A DNA stretch of 26,195 bases from NCBI GenBank assembly GCA_005880175.1, contig VBJR01000044.1, positions 9,220 through 35,414 of the forward strand. Direction: 5' to 3'. The first letter of the stretch is position 1. Every line of letters begins with the position of its first letter. This stretch comes from Chloroflexota bacterium. Its GTDB lineage: Bacteria; Chloroflexota; Dormibacteria; Dormibacterales; Dormibacteraceae. Position numbers and translations under genes: made by a program. This document shows positions 7,811 to 15,577 of the stretch, piece after piece. The notes under the pieces are model-generated. The model saw nothing but the letters and a program-made list of their open reading frames with translations. It was not told where the DNA came from and made no database searches.

Positions 7811-7839
7811 TGGTCAATTCACCTTTCCCTTGCTATACT
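7811..7839 (+). promoter_or_regulatory. Promoter of the ABC import operon
   Basis: TGGTCA (7811-7816), a 17-nt spacer and TATACT (7834-7839), with a TGC extension before the -10, predict initiation near 7846 and a leader of about 65 nt. The two divergent promoters are nearly back to back, so one bound regulator could affect both. Confidence 0.6.
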
Positions 7840-7892
7840 CGGCCCAGCCGGACACGTCAGGTCGGGTTTACCAGCCAGGGAACGGACGGTAC

Positions 7893-7906
7893 CTCCCGGA
7901 AGGGAG
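7893..7906 (+). promoter_or_regulatory. Small hairpin enclosing the ribosome binding site of the binding-protein gene
   Basis: CTCCC (7893-7897), loop GGAA, GGGAG (7902-7906) form a 5-bp GC stem with a GNRA-type tetraloop. The 3' strand is the purine-rich ribosome binding site 3 nt before the ATG at 7910. It could lower translation of the first gene, or may simply be a chance hairpin in GC-rich DNA. Confidence 0.35.
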
Positions 7907-7909
7907 TAG

Positions 7910-9598
7910 ATGGGGGCCGCCATGAGGGAAGGCGAAGGAACGAACGCGGCGCGGGCTCGGGGGACGGAGGCGCGGCCGAACCTGACGCGCCGGCGGTTCA
8001 TGGGCCTGATGGGGGCCGCCGGCGGCATCGCGGCCGGTGGCGGCGGGCTCGCGGCCTTCCTCGAGGCGTGCAGCCAGGGGGCGACGTCCACCACGTCCGG
8101 CAGCCCTCAGCCCATGACCATGGCCGTGTTCCAGGAGCCGGACACGCTCGACCCGGCGGCCAGCGGTCTCATCACGGTCGGCACGATCAGCCGCTGCGTG
8201 TTCGACAGCCTGGTCTGGAGCCTGCCCAAGGGCGGGTCGACCGCGTTCTCGCCCGGGCTGGCCACCTCGTGGGAGGTCTCGCCGGACGCCACCTCGTACA
8301 CGTTCCACCTGCGCCAGGGCGTCAAGTTCCACGACGGCACCACGTTCGACGCGAACGCGGTCAAGTCCACGTTCGACCACATCGTGGACCCGAACACGAA
8401 GTCCAAGGGCGCGGCGTCGGCGCTGGGCCCGTACAAGGAGACGCAGGTCGTGGACTCGCACACCGCGAAGGTGGTGTTCGAGTCCCCGAACGCGGCGTTC
8501 ATGAACGAGGTGGCCGGCTTCTCGATCACGTCGCCGGCCGCGCTGCAGAAGTACGGCGCCGACTTCGCCAAGAACCCGGTCGGCACCGGACCGTTCAGGT
8601 TCAAGGAGTACGTGGTCGGCCAGCACGTGACGGTCGAGCGGAACCCCGACTACAGCTGGGGGCCGGCGCCCATCCGGAGCGGGCCGGCGCTGCTCAGCGA
8701 GATCACGTTCCGGATCCTGTCCGACGCGGGCGCCCGGTTCAACGCGCTGCAGACGGGCGAGGTCCACTTCGCGCCGAACCTGAACCCGCAGGACGTCGCC
8801 TCGGTCAAGAGCAGCTCGCAGTACCGCTTCTACCAGGTGGCGTCCACCGGGATGCCCTGGAACATCATGATCAACGCCCAGCGGCCGCCGACCGACGACA
8901 TCAACGTGCGCAGGGCGCTGCTCTACGCGACGGACCAGCAGGCGATCATCAAGACGCTGTACTTCGGGCTGCACACGGCCGCGGACCAGGTCTTCACGCC
9001 GATCACACCCGGCTACGACTCGTCGCTGAAGGGCAGGTACACGCACGACGCGGCGAAGGCGGGCCAGCTGCTCGACCAGGCCGGCTGGACGAAGGGGTCC
9101 AACGGCATGCGGCAGAAGGGTGGCCAGCCGCTGAAGCTGACGTTCATCAACATCTCCGGCTTCGGCTTCGACGACATCTCGCAGCTGCTGCAGTCGCAGT
9201 ACCGCGACGCCGGCATCCAGGTGGACATCAGCGACCAGTCGTTCCCGGCGGTCGGCGACGCGTACAACCGGGGCGACCACAACCTGGCCGACTTCTTCTA
9301 CTACGACGTGGACCCGTACTTCGTGCGCGCCATCTTCGGCGCGGACCAGATCGCGCACGGCTTCAACTGGGAGCACTACGCGAACCCGCAGCTCGACGCG
9401 CTGGTGGACAGGGCCAACGCCACGTCGGACGCGGCCGCCCGGACCAGGCTCTACCAGCAGGCGAACAGCATCATCGAGGACGCGGCCGTCATCATCCCGA
9501 TCTACAACTCGGACGGCCTGTTCGTGGGCTCGTCGAAGCTGAAGGGCGTGCAGTTCACGGTCAACGCGACACCGCTGTTCCACGGGGCCAGCATGTGA
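7910..9598 (+). CDS. ABC transporter substrate-binding lipoprotein, SBP_bac_5 (peptide/opine/nickel) family
   Basis: A 562-residue extracytoplasmic binding protein. The N-terminus has a twin-arginine motif RRRFMG (27-32), a glycine/alanine-rich hydrophobic stretch and a lipobox LEAC with lipidated Cys54, so it is probably exported folded by Tat and anchored in the membrane. The mature part has family-5 features: the domain entry FQEPDTLDPAASG, the signature region with LATSWEVSPDATSYTFHLRQGVKFHDGTTFDANAVKSTF in successive blocks, NPVGTGPFRF and the C-terminal ALVDRANATSDAAARTRLYQQAN. Family members bind di- and oligopeptides, opines, nickel or small amides. It heads an operon with permeases and ATPases. 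The ATG at 7922 is an alternative start with no effect on the signal. Confidence 0.95.
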   Translation: MGAAMREGEGTNAARARGTEARPNLTRRRFMGLMGAAGGIAAGGGGLAAFLEACSQGATSTTSGSPQPMTMAVFQEPDTLDPAASGLITVGTISRCVFDSLVWSLPKGGSTAFSPGLATSWEVSPDATSYTFHLRQGVKFHDGTTFDANAVKSTFDHIVDPNTKSKGAASALGPYKETQVVDSHTAKVVFESPNAAFMNEVAGFSITSPAALQKYGADFAKNPVGTGPFRFKEYVVGQHVTVERNPDYSWGPAPIRSGPALLSEITFRILSDAGARFNALQTGEVHFAPNLNPQDVASVKSSSQYRFYQVASTGMPWNIMINAQRPPTDDINVRRALLYATDQQAIIKTLYFGLHTAADQVFTPITPGYDSSLKGRYTHDAAKAGQLLDQAGWTKGSNGMRQKGGQPLKLTFINISGFGFDDISQLLQSQYRDAGIQVDISDQSFPAVGDAYNRGDHNLADFFYYDVDPYFVRAIFGADQIAHGFNWEHYANPQLDALVDRANATSDAAARTRLYQQANSIIEDAAVIIPIYNSDGLFVGSSKLKGVQFTVNATPLFHGASM

Positions 9599-9611
9599 GG
9601 GCCGGCCCTCC

Positions 9612-10547
9612 ATGCTGAACCTCCTCGCGCGCCGGCTCACGATCGCGGTCCCGGTGCTGTTCGGGGTGACGATCCTCGTCTTCCTGATCCTGCACCTGAT
9701 CCCGGGCGACCCGGCGCAGATCCTGCTGTTCGGGTCGCGGCCCACGCCGGAGCAGATCGCGCACCTGCGCTCGCAGCTCGGCCTCGACCAGCCGCTGCCG
9801 GTCCAGTACCTGGCCTACCTGGCCCGGCTCGCCCACGGCGACCTGGGGCAGTCGTTCATCACGAACCGGCCCGTCGCCGAGGAGATCGCCCAGCGGCTGC
9901 CGGACACGCTGGAGCTCACGTTCGCGGCGATGCTCGTGGCGGTCGCGATCGGCATGCCCGTCGGGATCGTGGGCGGCGTCCGGCCGGGCAGCTGGGCGGA
10001 CCGCCTGGGCAGCGGGTTCGCCGTCCTGGGCGTGGCGGTGCCGTACTTCTGGTTCGCGCTGGTCCTGGTGCTGATCTTCGCCGTGGACCTGCACCTGCTG
10101 CCGTCGCTCGGCGAGGGCTCGTGGGACTCGCTGATCCTGCCCGCCGTGTCCCTGGGCTGGGGCCTGTCCGCGATCATCGCGCGCCTGCTGCGCAACAACC
10201 TGGTCGAGATCTACCGCCAGCCGTACATGCAGGTGGCCAGGGCCAAGGGCCTGACCGAGCGCATGATCCTGTACCGGCACGCGCTCAAGAACGCGCTGAT
10301 CCCGGTGGTCACGATCCTCGGGCTGCAGTTCGGGAACGTGCTCAGCGGCGCCGTCGTCGTCGAGGTGATCTTCGGCCGGCCCGGCATCGGCAGCTACCTG
10401 GTCCAGGCGATCCAGGCCAAGGACATCCCCGCGGTGCAGAGCATCGTCCTGCTCATCGCGGTCGTCTACATCGTGATCAACCTGGTCGTGGACCTCGCGT
10501 ACGGGGTCCTCGACCCGCGCATCCGGCTCTCCTGGGTGCGCCAGTGA
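9612..10547 (+). CDS. ABC transporter permease, DppB/OppB type
   Basis: A 311-residue inner-membrane permease. The first membrane segment is at about 11-30, followed by the family PGDPA motif (31-35), an extracellular region with LGLDQPLPVQYLAYL, and five further hydrophobic segments. The EAA loop that docks on the ATPase is intact at about 204-229 (YMQVARAKGL, then LYRHALKNAL). It begins 13 nt after the binding-protein gene. Its stop overlaps a GTG (GTGA at 10544-10547), which was probably the original start of the partner permease before the hairpin element was inserted. Confidence 0.94.
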   Translation: MLNLLARRLTIAVPVLFGVTILVFLILHLIPGDPAQILLFGSRPTPEQIAHLRSQLGLDQPLPVQYLAYLARLAHGDLGQSFITNRPVAEEIAQRLPDTLELTFAAMLVAVAIGMPVGIVGGVRPGSWADRLGSGFAVLGVAVPYFWFALVLVLIFAVDLHLLPSLGEGSWDSLILPAVSLGWGLSAIIARLLRNNLVEIYRQPYMQVARAKGLTERMILYRHALKNALIPVVTILGLQFGNVLSGAVVVEVIFGRPGIGSYLVQAIQAKDIPAVQSIVLLIAVVYIVINLVVDLAYGVLDPRIRLSWVRQ

Positions 10548-10564
10548 CGACCGCCGCGCCGGCC
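10544..10564 (+). repeat. Left copy of a 21-bp direct repeat
   Basis: GTGACGACCGCCGCGCCGGC plus C matches 10750-10770 at 19 of 21 positions, with a period of 206 nt. It covers the stop of permease B and the presumed ancestral start of permease C. Confidence 0.7.
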
Positions 10565-10749
10565 AGAGCAAGGGGGGGCAGGCCCCCCCTTCCGGAACCC
10601 CCCCTCTTCCCGGGACGTTGGGAGCGCCTTCGGCGCATCGCTCCGCGTCTCGAGGAACGTCAGCGATCTCGGGATTCCGGACCCACACGCTCGGGCGGAG
10701 CCCTTGCTTGCGGCGCCCCGGGATTCTCGCCACGAGAGGTGTCGGCCAG
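10565..10749. mobile_element. MITE/REP-like nested-hairpin insertion of about 185 bp
   Basis: Between the direct repeats the DNA is built of nested inverted pairs. AGCAAGGG (10567-10574) pairs with 10701-10708, TCCGGAACCC (10591-10600) with 10672-10681 (one mismatch), GACGTT (10614-10619) with 10656-10661, and GGAGCG (10621-10626) with 10639-10644. A separate 9-bp perfect stem occupies 10570-10578 and 10583-10591 around the loop CAGG. There is no transposase. GAGAGG at 10734-10739 supplies a ribosome binding site for the permease start at 10750. The nested fold and flanking repeats suggest a non-autonomous mobile hairpin; a local tandem duplication followed by divergence is the alternative. 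Confidence 0.5.
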
Positions 10750-10770
10750 GTGACCACCGCCGCGCCGGCG
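10750..10770 (+). repeat. Right copy of the 21-bp direct repeat
   Basis: It differs from the left copy at two positions (sixth and last base). It carries the present GTG start and the first codons (VTTAAPA) of permease C, again overlapping a TGA as GTGA. Confidence 0.7.
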
Positions 10771-11579
10771 TCGGGGACCCGCGGTGTGTCGTCCTGGGCC
10801 GTCCGCTCGCTGGCCACGCTGGCCCGCGCGCTGCTGTACGGCGACCGCGCCGGCGTCGGGGCGCTCTGCTTCCTGCTGCTGGTGGTCGCGGCCGCGCTCG
10901 CCGCCCCGCTGATCGCGCCGTACGACCCCGTCCACGTCACCACCGACAACCTGGCGGCGCCGAGCGCCCGCCACCTGATGGGCACCGACCAGTTCGGCCG
11001 GGACGTGCTGAGCCGCATCCTGTGGGGCGCCCGGCTCACGCTGGCGGCCCCGGTCGTGGGCATCGGCATCTCGACCGCCGTGGGCGTGCCGCTGGGCCTG
11101 GTCGCCGGCTACTCGACCCGCTGGGTGAGCGGGCTGATCATGCGGGCGATGGACGTCCTGCTCGCGTTCCCCGGCCTGCTGCTGGCCCTGATCGTCGTGA
11201 CGATCATCGGGTCGGGCCTGCTCAACGTGATGTCGGCTGCACGGGGCGCTGGATCGTCGGCCGGCACATCCTGCCCAACGTCACGACGCAGGTGGTCGTG
11301 GTCGCGAGCAGCGCCATCGGCTGGGCGATCCTGACCGCGACCACGCTCAACTTCCTCGGCTTCGGCGTGCGCCTGCCCACGCCCGAGTGGGGCGCCGACC
11401 TGGCGTCCGGCAAGAGCTGGCTGCAGCTCGCCTGGTGGACGTCCACGTTCCCCGGCCTGGCGATCACGCTCGTCATCCTGGCCAGCAACTACCTGGGCGA
11501 CCACATCGCGGCGGTGCTGGAGCCGGATAGCCACTGGCGCGACACCGTGCAGCAGGTCTCCATGGAGGGCTCTCGATGA
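10750..11579 (+). pseudogene. ABC transporter permease, DppC/OppC type, with internal deletion and frameshift
   Basis: From the GTG at 10750 the first frame gives the N-terminal cytoplasmic part, a membrane segment (ALCFLLLVVAAALAAPLIAPYDP), the family block HLMGTDQFGRDVLSR and membrane segments up to SGLLNVM (ATG codon at 11230-11232). The matching C-terminal part (GCTGRWIVGRHILPN onwards, through LNFLGFGV and WHRDT-like SHWRDTV) continues in another frame from 11235 to the TGA at 11579. Between them about 35 residues are missing, including the EAA loop that contacts the ATPase. The join is near 11233. The stop overlaps the next start (ATGA). If real, the transporter lacks a functional partner permease; a sequencing or assembly deletion is the main alternative. 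Confidence 0.85.
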
Positions 11580-12334
11580 AGCTGTACATCCTGTTCCTGG
11601 GCGAGGCCTGCATCGACAAGGGGGCCGTCATCTCGCCCGGTGTGGACGACGGCCGGCGGGTGCACATCCCGATCCCCGCGTACCTGCTCCAGCTCGACGA
11701 CGGCACGAACGTGCTCATCGACACCGGGATGCACCGCAAGCACATCGACGACCCCGAGTACACGTTCCGAGGCCAGGAGGTGGCGAAGGTCCTGCTCCCG
11801 TGCATGCGCCCGGAGGACTCGCTGGTCCGCCGCCTGGCCGAGCTCGACCTGTCGCCGCGGGACATCCACTACGTGATCAACACGCATCTGCACTTCGACC
11901 ACGCCGGCAACAACGAGCTCTTCCGGGACGCGACGATCTACGTCCAGCGCCAGCACTTCGAGGTCGCGAAGGAGCACCCGGCGTTCCCCAGCGAGTACTT
12001 CGACATCCCGGGGCTGAAGTACGAGCTGATCGACGGCGAGCCCGAGCTGTTCCCGGGCGTGCAGACGATCCTGACGCCCGGCCACGCGCCGTGGCACCAG
12101 TCGCTGCTGATCAGCCTGAGGGCCGACGGCAACGTCCTGCTCTGCGGCGACGCGATCTACTGCCAGGACAACATCGACCACGACGCGTGGGGCGGCCAGG
12201 CCGAGCCCGAGGTGGCGAAGGAGAGCGCCCAGAAGCTGCTCAGGATCGCCGGCGAGAAGGACGCGTTCATGGTCTACGGGCACGACCCCGACCAGTGGCG
12301 CCGCCTGCGCAAGGTCCCCGCCTGCTACGCCTGA
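11576..12334 (+). CDS. Metallo-beta-lactamase-fold hydrolase, AiiA-type N-acyl-homoserine lactonase family
   Basis: A 252-residue protein close in length and layout to Bacillus AiiA. The dinuclear zinc site is complete: HLHFDH (104-109), His170 in TPGHAPWHQSL, Asp192 in LCGDAIY and His236 in VYGHD. Tyr195 sits where AiiA has its catalytic tyrosine. Other shared stretches are PAYLLQLDDG, VLIDTGM, ATIYVQRQHFEVA and GVQTILTPGH. AiiA-type enzymes open the lactone ring of acyl-homoserine lactones. Members in actinobacteria often act on other lactones or are untested, so the substrate is inference. The start (ATGA overlap with permease C) and the gene after it place it inside an import/hydrolysis operon. 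Confidence 0.88.
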   Translation: MKLYILFLGEACIDKGAVISPGVDDGRRVHIPIPAYLLQLDDGTNVLIDTGMHRKHIDDPEYTFRGQEVAKVLLPCMRPEDSLVRRLAELDLSPRDIHYVINTHLHFDHAGNNELFRDATIYVQRQHFEVAKEHPAFPSEYFDIPGLKYELIDGEPELFPGVQTILTPGHAPWHQSLLISLRADGNVLLCGDAIYCQDNIDHDAWGGQAEPEVAKESAQKLLRIAGEKDAFMVYGHDPDQWRRLRKVPACYA

Positions 12335-12350
12335 ACGAGGAGGTCGGCCG

Positions 12351-13565
12351 ATGGCCGCATCCGTCCACCTGATCCGCGACGTGACCGTCATCGACGGGCT
12401 CGGCGGGCAGCCGCTGCGGGACGCCGCCGTCGTGGTGGAGGGCGACCGCATCGCCTGGATCGGTCCGGCCGCCCACGCGCCGAGCGTTGGGGACGGCCGG
12501 GTCGTGGACGGCCGCGGCCACTCGCTGCTGCCGGGCATGATCAACTGCCACGCCCACCTGTGCAACGACGGGGCGGCGGACCTGTTCGCCCAGGTGGTCA
12601 GCGACAGCGTGCCCATCGCCACGATCCGGGCCGTCCTGAACGCGCGGCTGGCGCTGGAGGCCGGCGTCACGACGATCCGGGACTGCGGCGCGGCCAGCCA
12701 GATCGCGCTGGAGATCGCCAGGGCGGTGGAGCAGGGGCTGATCGACGGCCCGAGGGTGCGGGCCGCGGGCCGGGTGGTGACGATGACCGGCGGCCACGGC
12801 CACTTCATCGGCCGGGAGGCCGACGGCCCCGACGAGGTCCGCAAGGCGGTCCGCGCCGAGATCAAGGGCGGCGCCCACTTCATCAAGGTGATGGCGACCG
12901 GCGGCGTGCTGACGCCGGGCGTCGACCCGAGCCAGACGACGTTCCAGCCCGAGGAGCTGCGGGCGGCGGTGGAGGAGGCGCACAAGGCCGGGCGGCCGAT
13001 CGCCTCCCACGCGATCGGGAACCGCGGCATCAAGAACGCGCTGGCGGCCGGCATCGACTCGGTCGAGCACGGCTTCTACCTGGACGACGAGTCGGTGAAC
13101 CTGGCGCTGAAGAACGATGCGTACATGGTGCCGACGCTGATCGCGGTGGACCAGATCGTGAACAACGGCCTGGCCCGCGGCATCCCCGACTGGGTCGTGC
13201 GCAAGGCCGAGGCCGAGGCGGGCCACCACCGCGAGAGCTTCGCGCTGGCCGTCCGGTCGGGCATGCGCATCGCCGCGGGCACGGACGCGGGGACGCCGTT
13301 CAACCCCCACGGCGACCTGGCGCTGGAGCTGGCCAAGATGGTGGAGTTCGGGCTCGGCGAGATGGCGGCGATCGTGGCCGCCACGTCCAGCGCGGCCCGG
13401 CTGCTCCGGCTGGACCACCTGGTCGGGAGCGTCGAGGCCGGGAAGCAGGCGGACCTGCTGCTCGTGCCCGGCGACCCGGTGGCGGACATCGCGGCCATGC
13501 GCCGGCCGGCCTTCGTGATGAAGGCGGGCCGCGTCTACGCCGACCGGCTCGGCCTGGCCGGTTGA
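12351..13565 (+). CDS. Metal-dependent amidohydrolase (prolidase/imidazolonepropionase-like, N-acyl-amino-acid type)
   Basis: A 404-residue amidohydrolase-superfamily enzyme. The binuclear metal ligands are visible: His67 and His69 in CHAH, the carboxylated lysine Lys179 in FIKVMATGG, His220 in ASHAIG, His240 in VEHGF and Asp312 in AGTDAG. The C-terminal TSSAARLL and [19 protein letters not shown] blocks are typical of the group that includes Xaa-Pro dipeptidases and N-acyl- or dipeptide-cleaving enzymes. In this operon it likely cleaves an imported amide or dipeptide. If the upstream lactonase opens an acyl-homoserine lactone, the product would be an N-acyl amino acid, a plausible substrate here. 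No signal peptide, so cytoplasmic. It starts 16 nt after the lactonase-like gene. Confidence 0.9.
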   Translation: MAASVHLIRDVTVIDGLGGQPLRDAAVVVEGDRIAWIGPAAHAPSVGDGRVVDGRGHSLLPGMINCHAHLCNDGAADLFAQVVSDSVPIATIRAVLNARLALEAGVTTIRDCGAASQIALEIARAVEQGLIDGPRVRAAGRVVTMTGGHGHFIGREADGPDEVRKAVRAEIKGGAHFIKVMATGGVLTPGVDPSQTTFQPEELRAAVEEAHKAGRPIASHAIGNRGIKNALAAGIDSVEHGFYLDDESVNLALKNDAYMVPTLIAVDQIVNNGLARGIPDWVVRKAEAEAGHHRESFALAVRSGMRIAAGTDAGTPFNPHGDLALELAKMVEFGLGEMAAIVAATSSAARLLRLDHLVGSVEAGKQADLLLVPGDPVADIAAMRRPAFVMKAGRVYADRLGLAG

Positions 13566-15520
13566 GCGCGACGCCCGCGACCGTCCTGTCGGTCGAGGAC
13601 CTGGCGATCACGTTCCGGACGCCGGCCGGCCCGCTGCGCGCGGTCCGCGGCGTCAGCTTCGCGCTGGGCGAGGCGGAGACGCTCGCGATCGTGGGCGAGT
13701 CGGGCTGCGGCAAGAGCGTGACCGCGCTGTCGCTGCTGCGCCTGCTGCCAACGCCGCCGGCCGAGGTGTCGGGCGCGGTCCGGTTCGAGGGCGCCGACCT
13801 GCTGGCGATGCCGGAGGAGGCCATGCGCGAGGTGCGCGGCCGCCGGATCGCGATGGTGTTCCAGGACCCGATGTCGTCGCTCAACCCGGTCCGGACGATC
13901 GGGGTGCAGATGGAGGAGGTGCTGCGGGTCCACCTGGGGATGGGCCGCGGCGCCGCCCGGCGGCGGTCGGCGGAGCTGCTCGGCTCGGTCGGCATCCCGG
14001 CCCCGGACCGGCAGCTCGACAGCTACCCGCACCAGCTCTCCGGCGGGATGCGGCAGCGCGTGATGATCGCGATGGCGCTCTCGTGCGAGCCGCGCGTCCT
14101 GATCGCGGACGAGCCGACGACGGCGCTCGACGTGAGCATCCAGGCGCAGATCCTGGAGCTGCTGCGCACGGTGACGGCCGAGCACCGGACCGCGATGATC
14201 CTGATCAGCCACGACCTCAGCGTGGTGGCCGGGCTGGCCGACCGGATCGCCGTGATGTACGCGGGCCACGTGATGGAGACGGGGCCGACGGGTTCGGTGT
14301 TCGCCCACCCGCGGCACCCGTACGCGAAGGGGCTGCTGGAGTGCATCCCGCGCCTCGACCAGCCGCTGGCGCGGCGGCTGCTCTCGATCGAGGGCGGCCT
14401 GCCGGACCTGCGCGGGGCGGCCGCCGGGTGCCCGTTCGCGGACCGCTGCGAGTTCGTGATGGACCGGTGCCGGACGGACATGCCGCCGCTGGAGGCGAAG
14501 GCGCCCGGGCAGCTGGCGGCGTGCTGGGCGGACCTGTCCGGGGTGGCGCCGCGGGTGGGCGGGCGGGAGCTGGCGGGGGTCGCAGCCGCGCCGGCGGCCG
14601 CCGCGGCCACGGAGCCGCTCGTGCGGGTGGAGGACCTGGCGGTGCACTTCCGGTTCGGCGCCGGCCTGCCGCTGCGGCCGCGCCGGGTGCTGCGGGCGGT
14701 GGACGGCGTCACGTTCGACGTCCGGCGGGGGGAGACGCTGAGCATCGTCGGCGAGTCGGGGTGCGGGAAGTCCACGACCGGGCGGGCGCTGCTCCGCCTG
14801 GTCGGGGTCACGTCGGGCCGGGTCGTGTTCGACGGGCAGGACCTGCTGCCGCTGTCGGGCGAGGCGCTGCGCCGCCTGCGGCCGAACCTCCAGATGGTGT
14901 TCCAGGACCCGTACGGCTCGCTCGACCCGCGGATGCCGGTGCGCGACCTGGTCGCGGAGCCGCTGCGCGTCCACCGGGCCGCGACCGGGCGGACGGTGGG
15001 GAGGCGGGTGGGCGAGCTGCTGGACATGGTGGGCCTGCCGCCGGGCGCCGGCGACCGGTTCCCGCACCAGCTCAGCGGGGGCCAGCGGCAGCGGGTGGGC
15101 GTCGCGCGGGCCCTTGCGCTGCACCCGTCCCTGATCGTGGCCGACGAGCCGACGTCGGCGCTCGACGTGTCGGTGCGGGCCCAGATCCTGAACCTGATGC
15201 AGGACCTGCAGGAGCGGCTGGGGCTGACGTACGTGCTCATCAGCCACGACCTGAGCAACCCCTACACGCAGGCGCTGCTGGCGACGGTCCCGGTCCCCGA
15301 CCCGGCCGTCCAGCGCGGCCGCCGCCGAGCCGCGATGCGGGGCGACGTGGCCAACCCGGCGGACCCGCCCCATGGCTGCCGCTTCAACACGCGCTGCCCG
15401 AAGGCGTTCGACCGCTGCTTCGCCGAGGAGCCACCGCTGGTGGAGCTGCGCTCGGGCCACCAGGCGGCATGCTTCCTGGCCGAGCCGGCTGCCGCGGCCC
15501 CCGCCGGCGGCAGTCGCTGA
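13562..15520 (+). CDS. Fused DppD-DppF-type ABC transporter ATPase, second half with an in-frame deletion
   Basis: One 652-residue chain holds two ATPases that are usually separate. Half one has Walker A GESGCGKS (45-52), signature LSGGM (159-163), Walker B VLIADEP (179-185), H-loop His217 and a Cys-rich oligopeptide C-terminal block ([14 protein letters not shown], 290-303). Half two has Walker A (397-404), LSGGQ (504-508), Walker B (524-530) and His562, and ends with its own Cys block (CRFNTRC). In half two, HDLS (562-565) is followed directly by NPYTQALL. Half one has 32 residues between HDLS and PYAKGLL, so about 31 residues are missing after 15256, with the frame kept. The TTG start overlaps the amidohydrolase stop (TTGA), so coupling is likely. 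Confidence 0.9.
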   Translation: MSATPATVLSVEDLAITFRTPAGPLRAVRGVSFALGEAETLAIVGESGCGKSVTALSLLRLLPTPPAEVSGAVRFEGADLLAMPEEAMREVRGRRIAMVFQDPMSSLNPVRTIGVQMEEVLRVHLGMGRGAARRRSAELLGSVGIPAPDRQLDSYPHQLSGGMRQRVMIAMALSCEPRVLIADEPTTALDVSIQAQILELLRTVTAEHRTAMILISHDLSVVAGLADRIAVMYAGHVMETGPTGSVFAHPRHPYAKGLLECIPRLDQPLARRLLSIEGGLPDLRGAAAGCPFADRCEFVMDRCRTDMPPLEAKAPGQLAACWADLSGVAPRVGGRELAGVAAAPAAAAATEPLVRVEDLAVHFRFGAGLPLRPRRVLRAVDGVTFDVRRGETLSIVGESGCGKSTTGRALLRLVGVTSGRVVFDGQDLLPLSGEALRRLRPNLQMVFQDPYGSLDPRMPVRDLVAEPLRVHRAATGRTVGRRVGELLDMVGLPPGAGDRFPHQLSGGQRQRVGVARALALHPSLIVADEPTSALDVSVRAQILNLMQDLQERLGLTYVLISHDLSNPYTQALLATVPVPDPAVQRGRRRAAMRGDVANPADPPHGCRFNTRCPKAFDRCFAEEPPLVELRSGHQAACFLAEPAAAAPAGGSR

Positions 15521-15536
15521 ACCGCCGGCCGGCGGT
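15521..15536. terminator. Palindromic terminator-like hairpin after the ABC operon
   Basis: ACCGCCGGCCGGCGGT is a perfect 16-nt palindrome beginning immediately after the stop codon at 15520. A 6-bp stem around GGCC forms, with GGGG following and no T-tract. Confidence 0.5.
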
Positions 15537-15559
15537 GGGGGTTGCGCGATACGGCGGTC

Positions 15560-15577
15560 GCAGTAAACAATTACTGC
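15560..15577. promoter_or_regulatory. Putative TetR operator overlapping the start of the TetR gene
   Basis: GCAGTAA-ACAA-TTACTGC is a perfect 7-bp inverted repeat, AT-rich against a GC-rich background, ending directly before the ATG at 15578. It would cover the -10 region and start point, with TTGCGC at 15542 as a weak -35. This suits autorepression of the regulator and the coupled DUF998 gene. Confidence 0.6.

Larger units (their letters stand above)
10544..10753 (+). other. Short frame created by the insertion between the permease genes
   Basis: The GTG overlapping the dppB-type stop opens a 69-codon frame that begins VTTAAPA, like the downstream permease. It runs through the hairpin element and stops at a TGA that overlaps the GTG start at 10750. 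It is probably the severed original start of the partner permease, and may still be translated as a coupling leader. The arginine/proline-rich peptide shows no domain. Confidence 0.3.

Noticed and set aside
7868..9745. A 625-codon reverse frame opposite the binding-protein gene
   Set aside because: No recognisable domain, Arg/Val-rich, and complementary to an unambiguous family-5 binding protein.
10618..10749. An upstream extension of the permease C frame into the hairpin element
   Set aside because: That extension is translated from the inserted DNA and lacks permease character. The GTG at 10750 with GAGAGG upstream and the repeated VTTAAPA start fits better.
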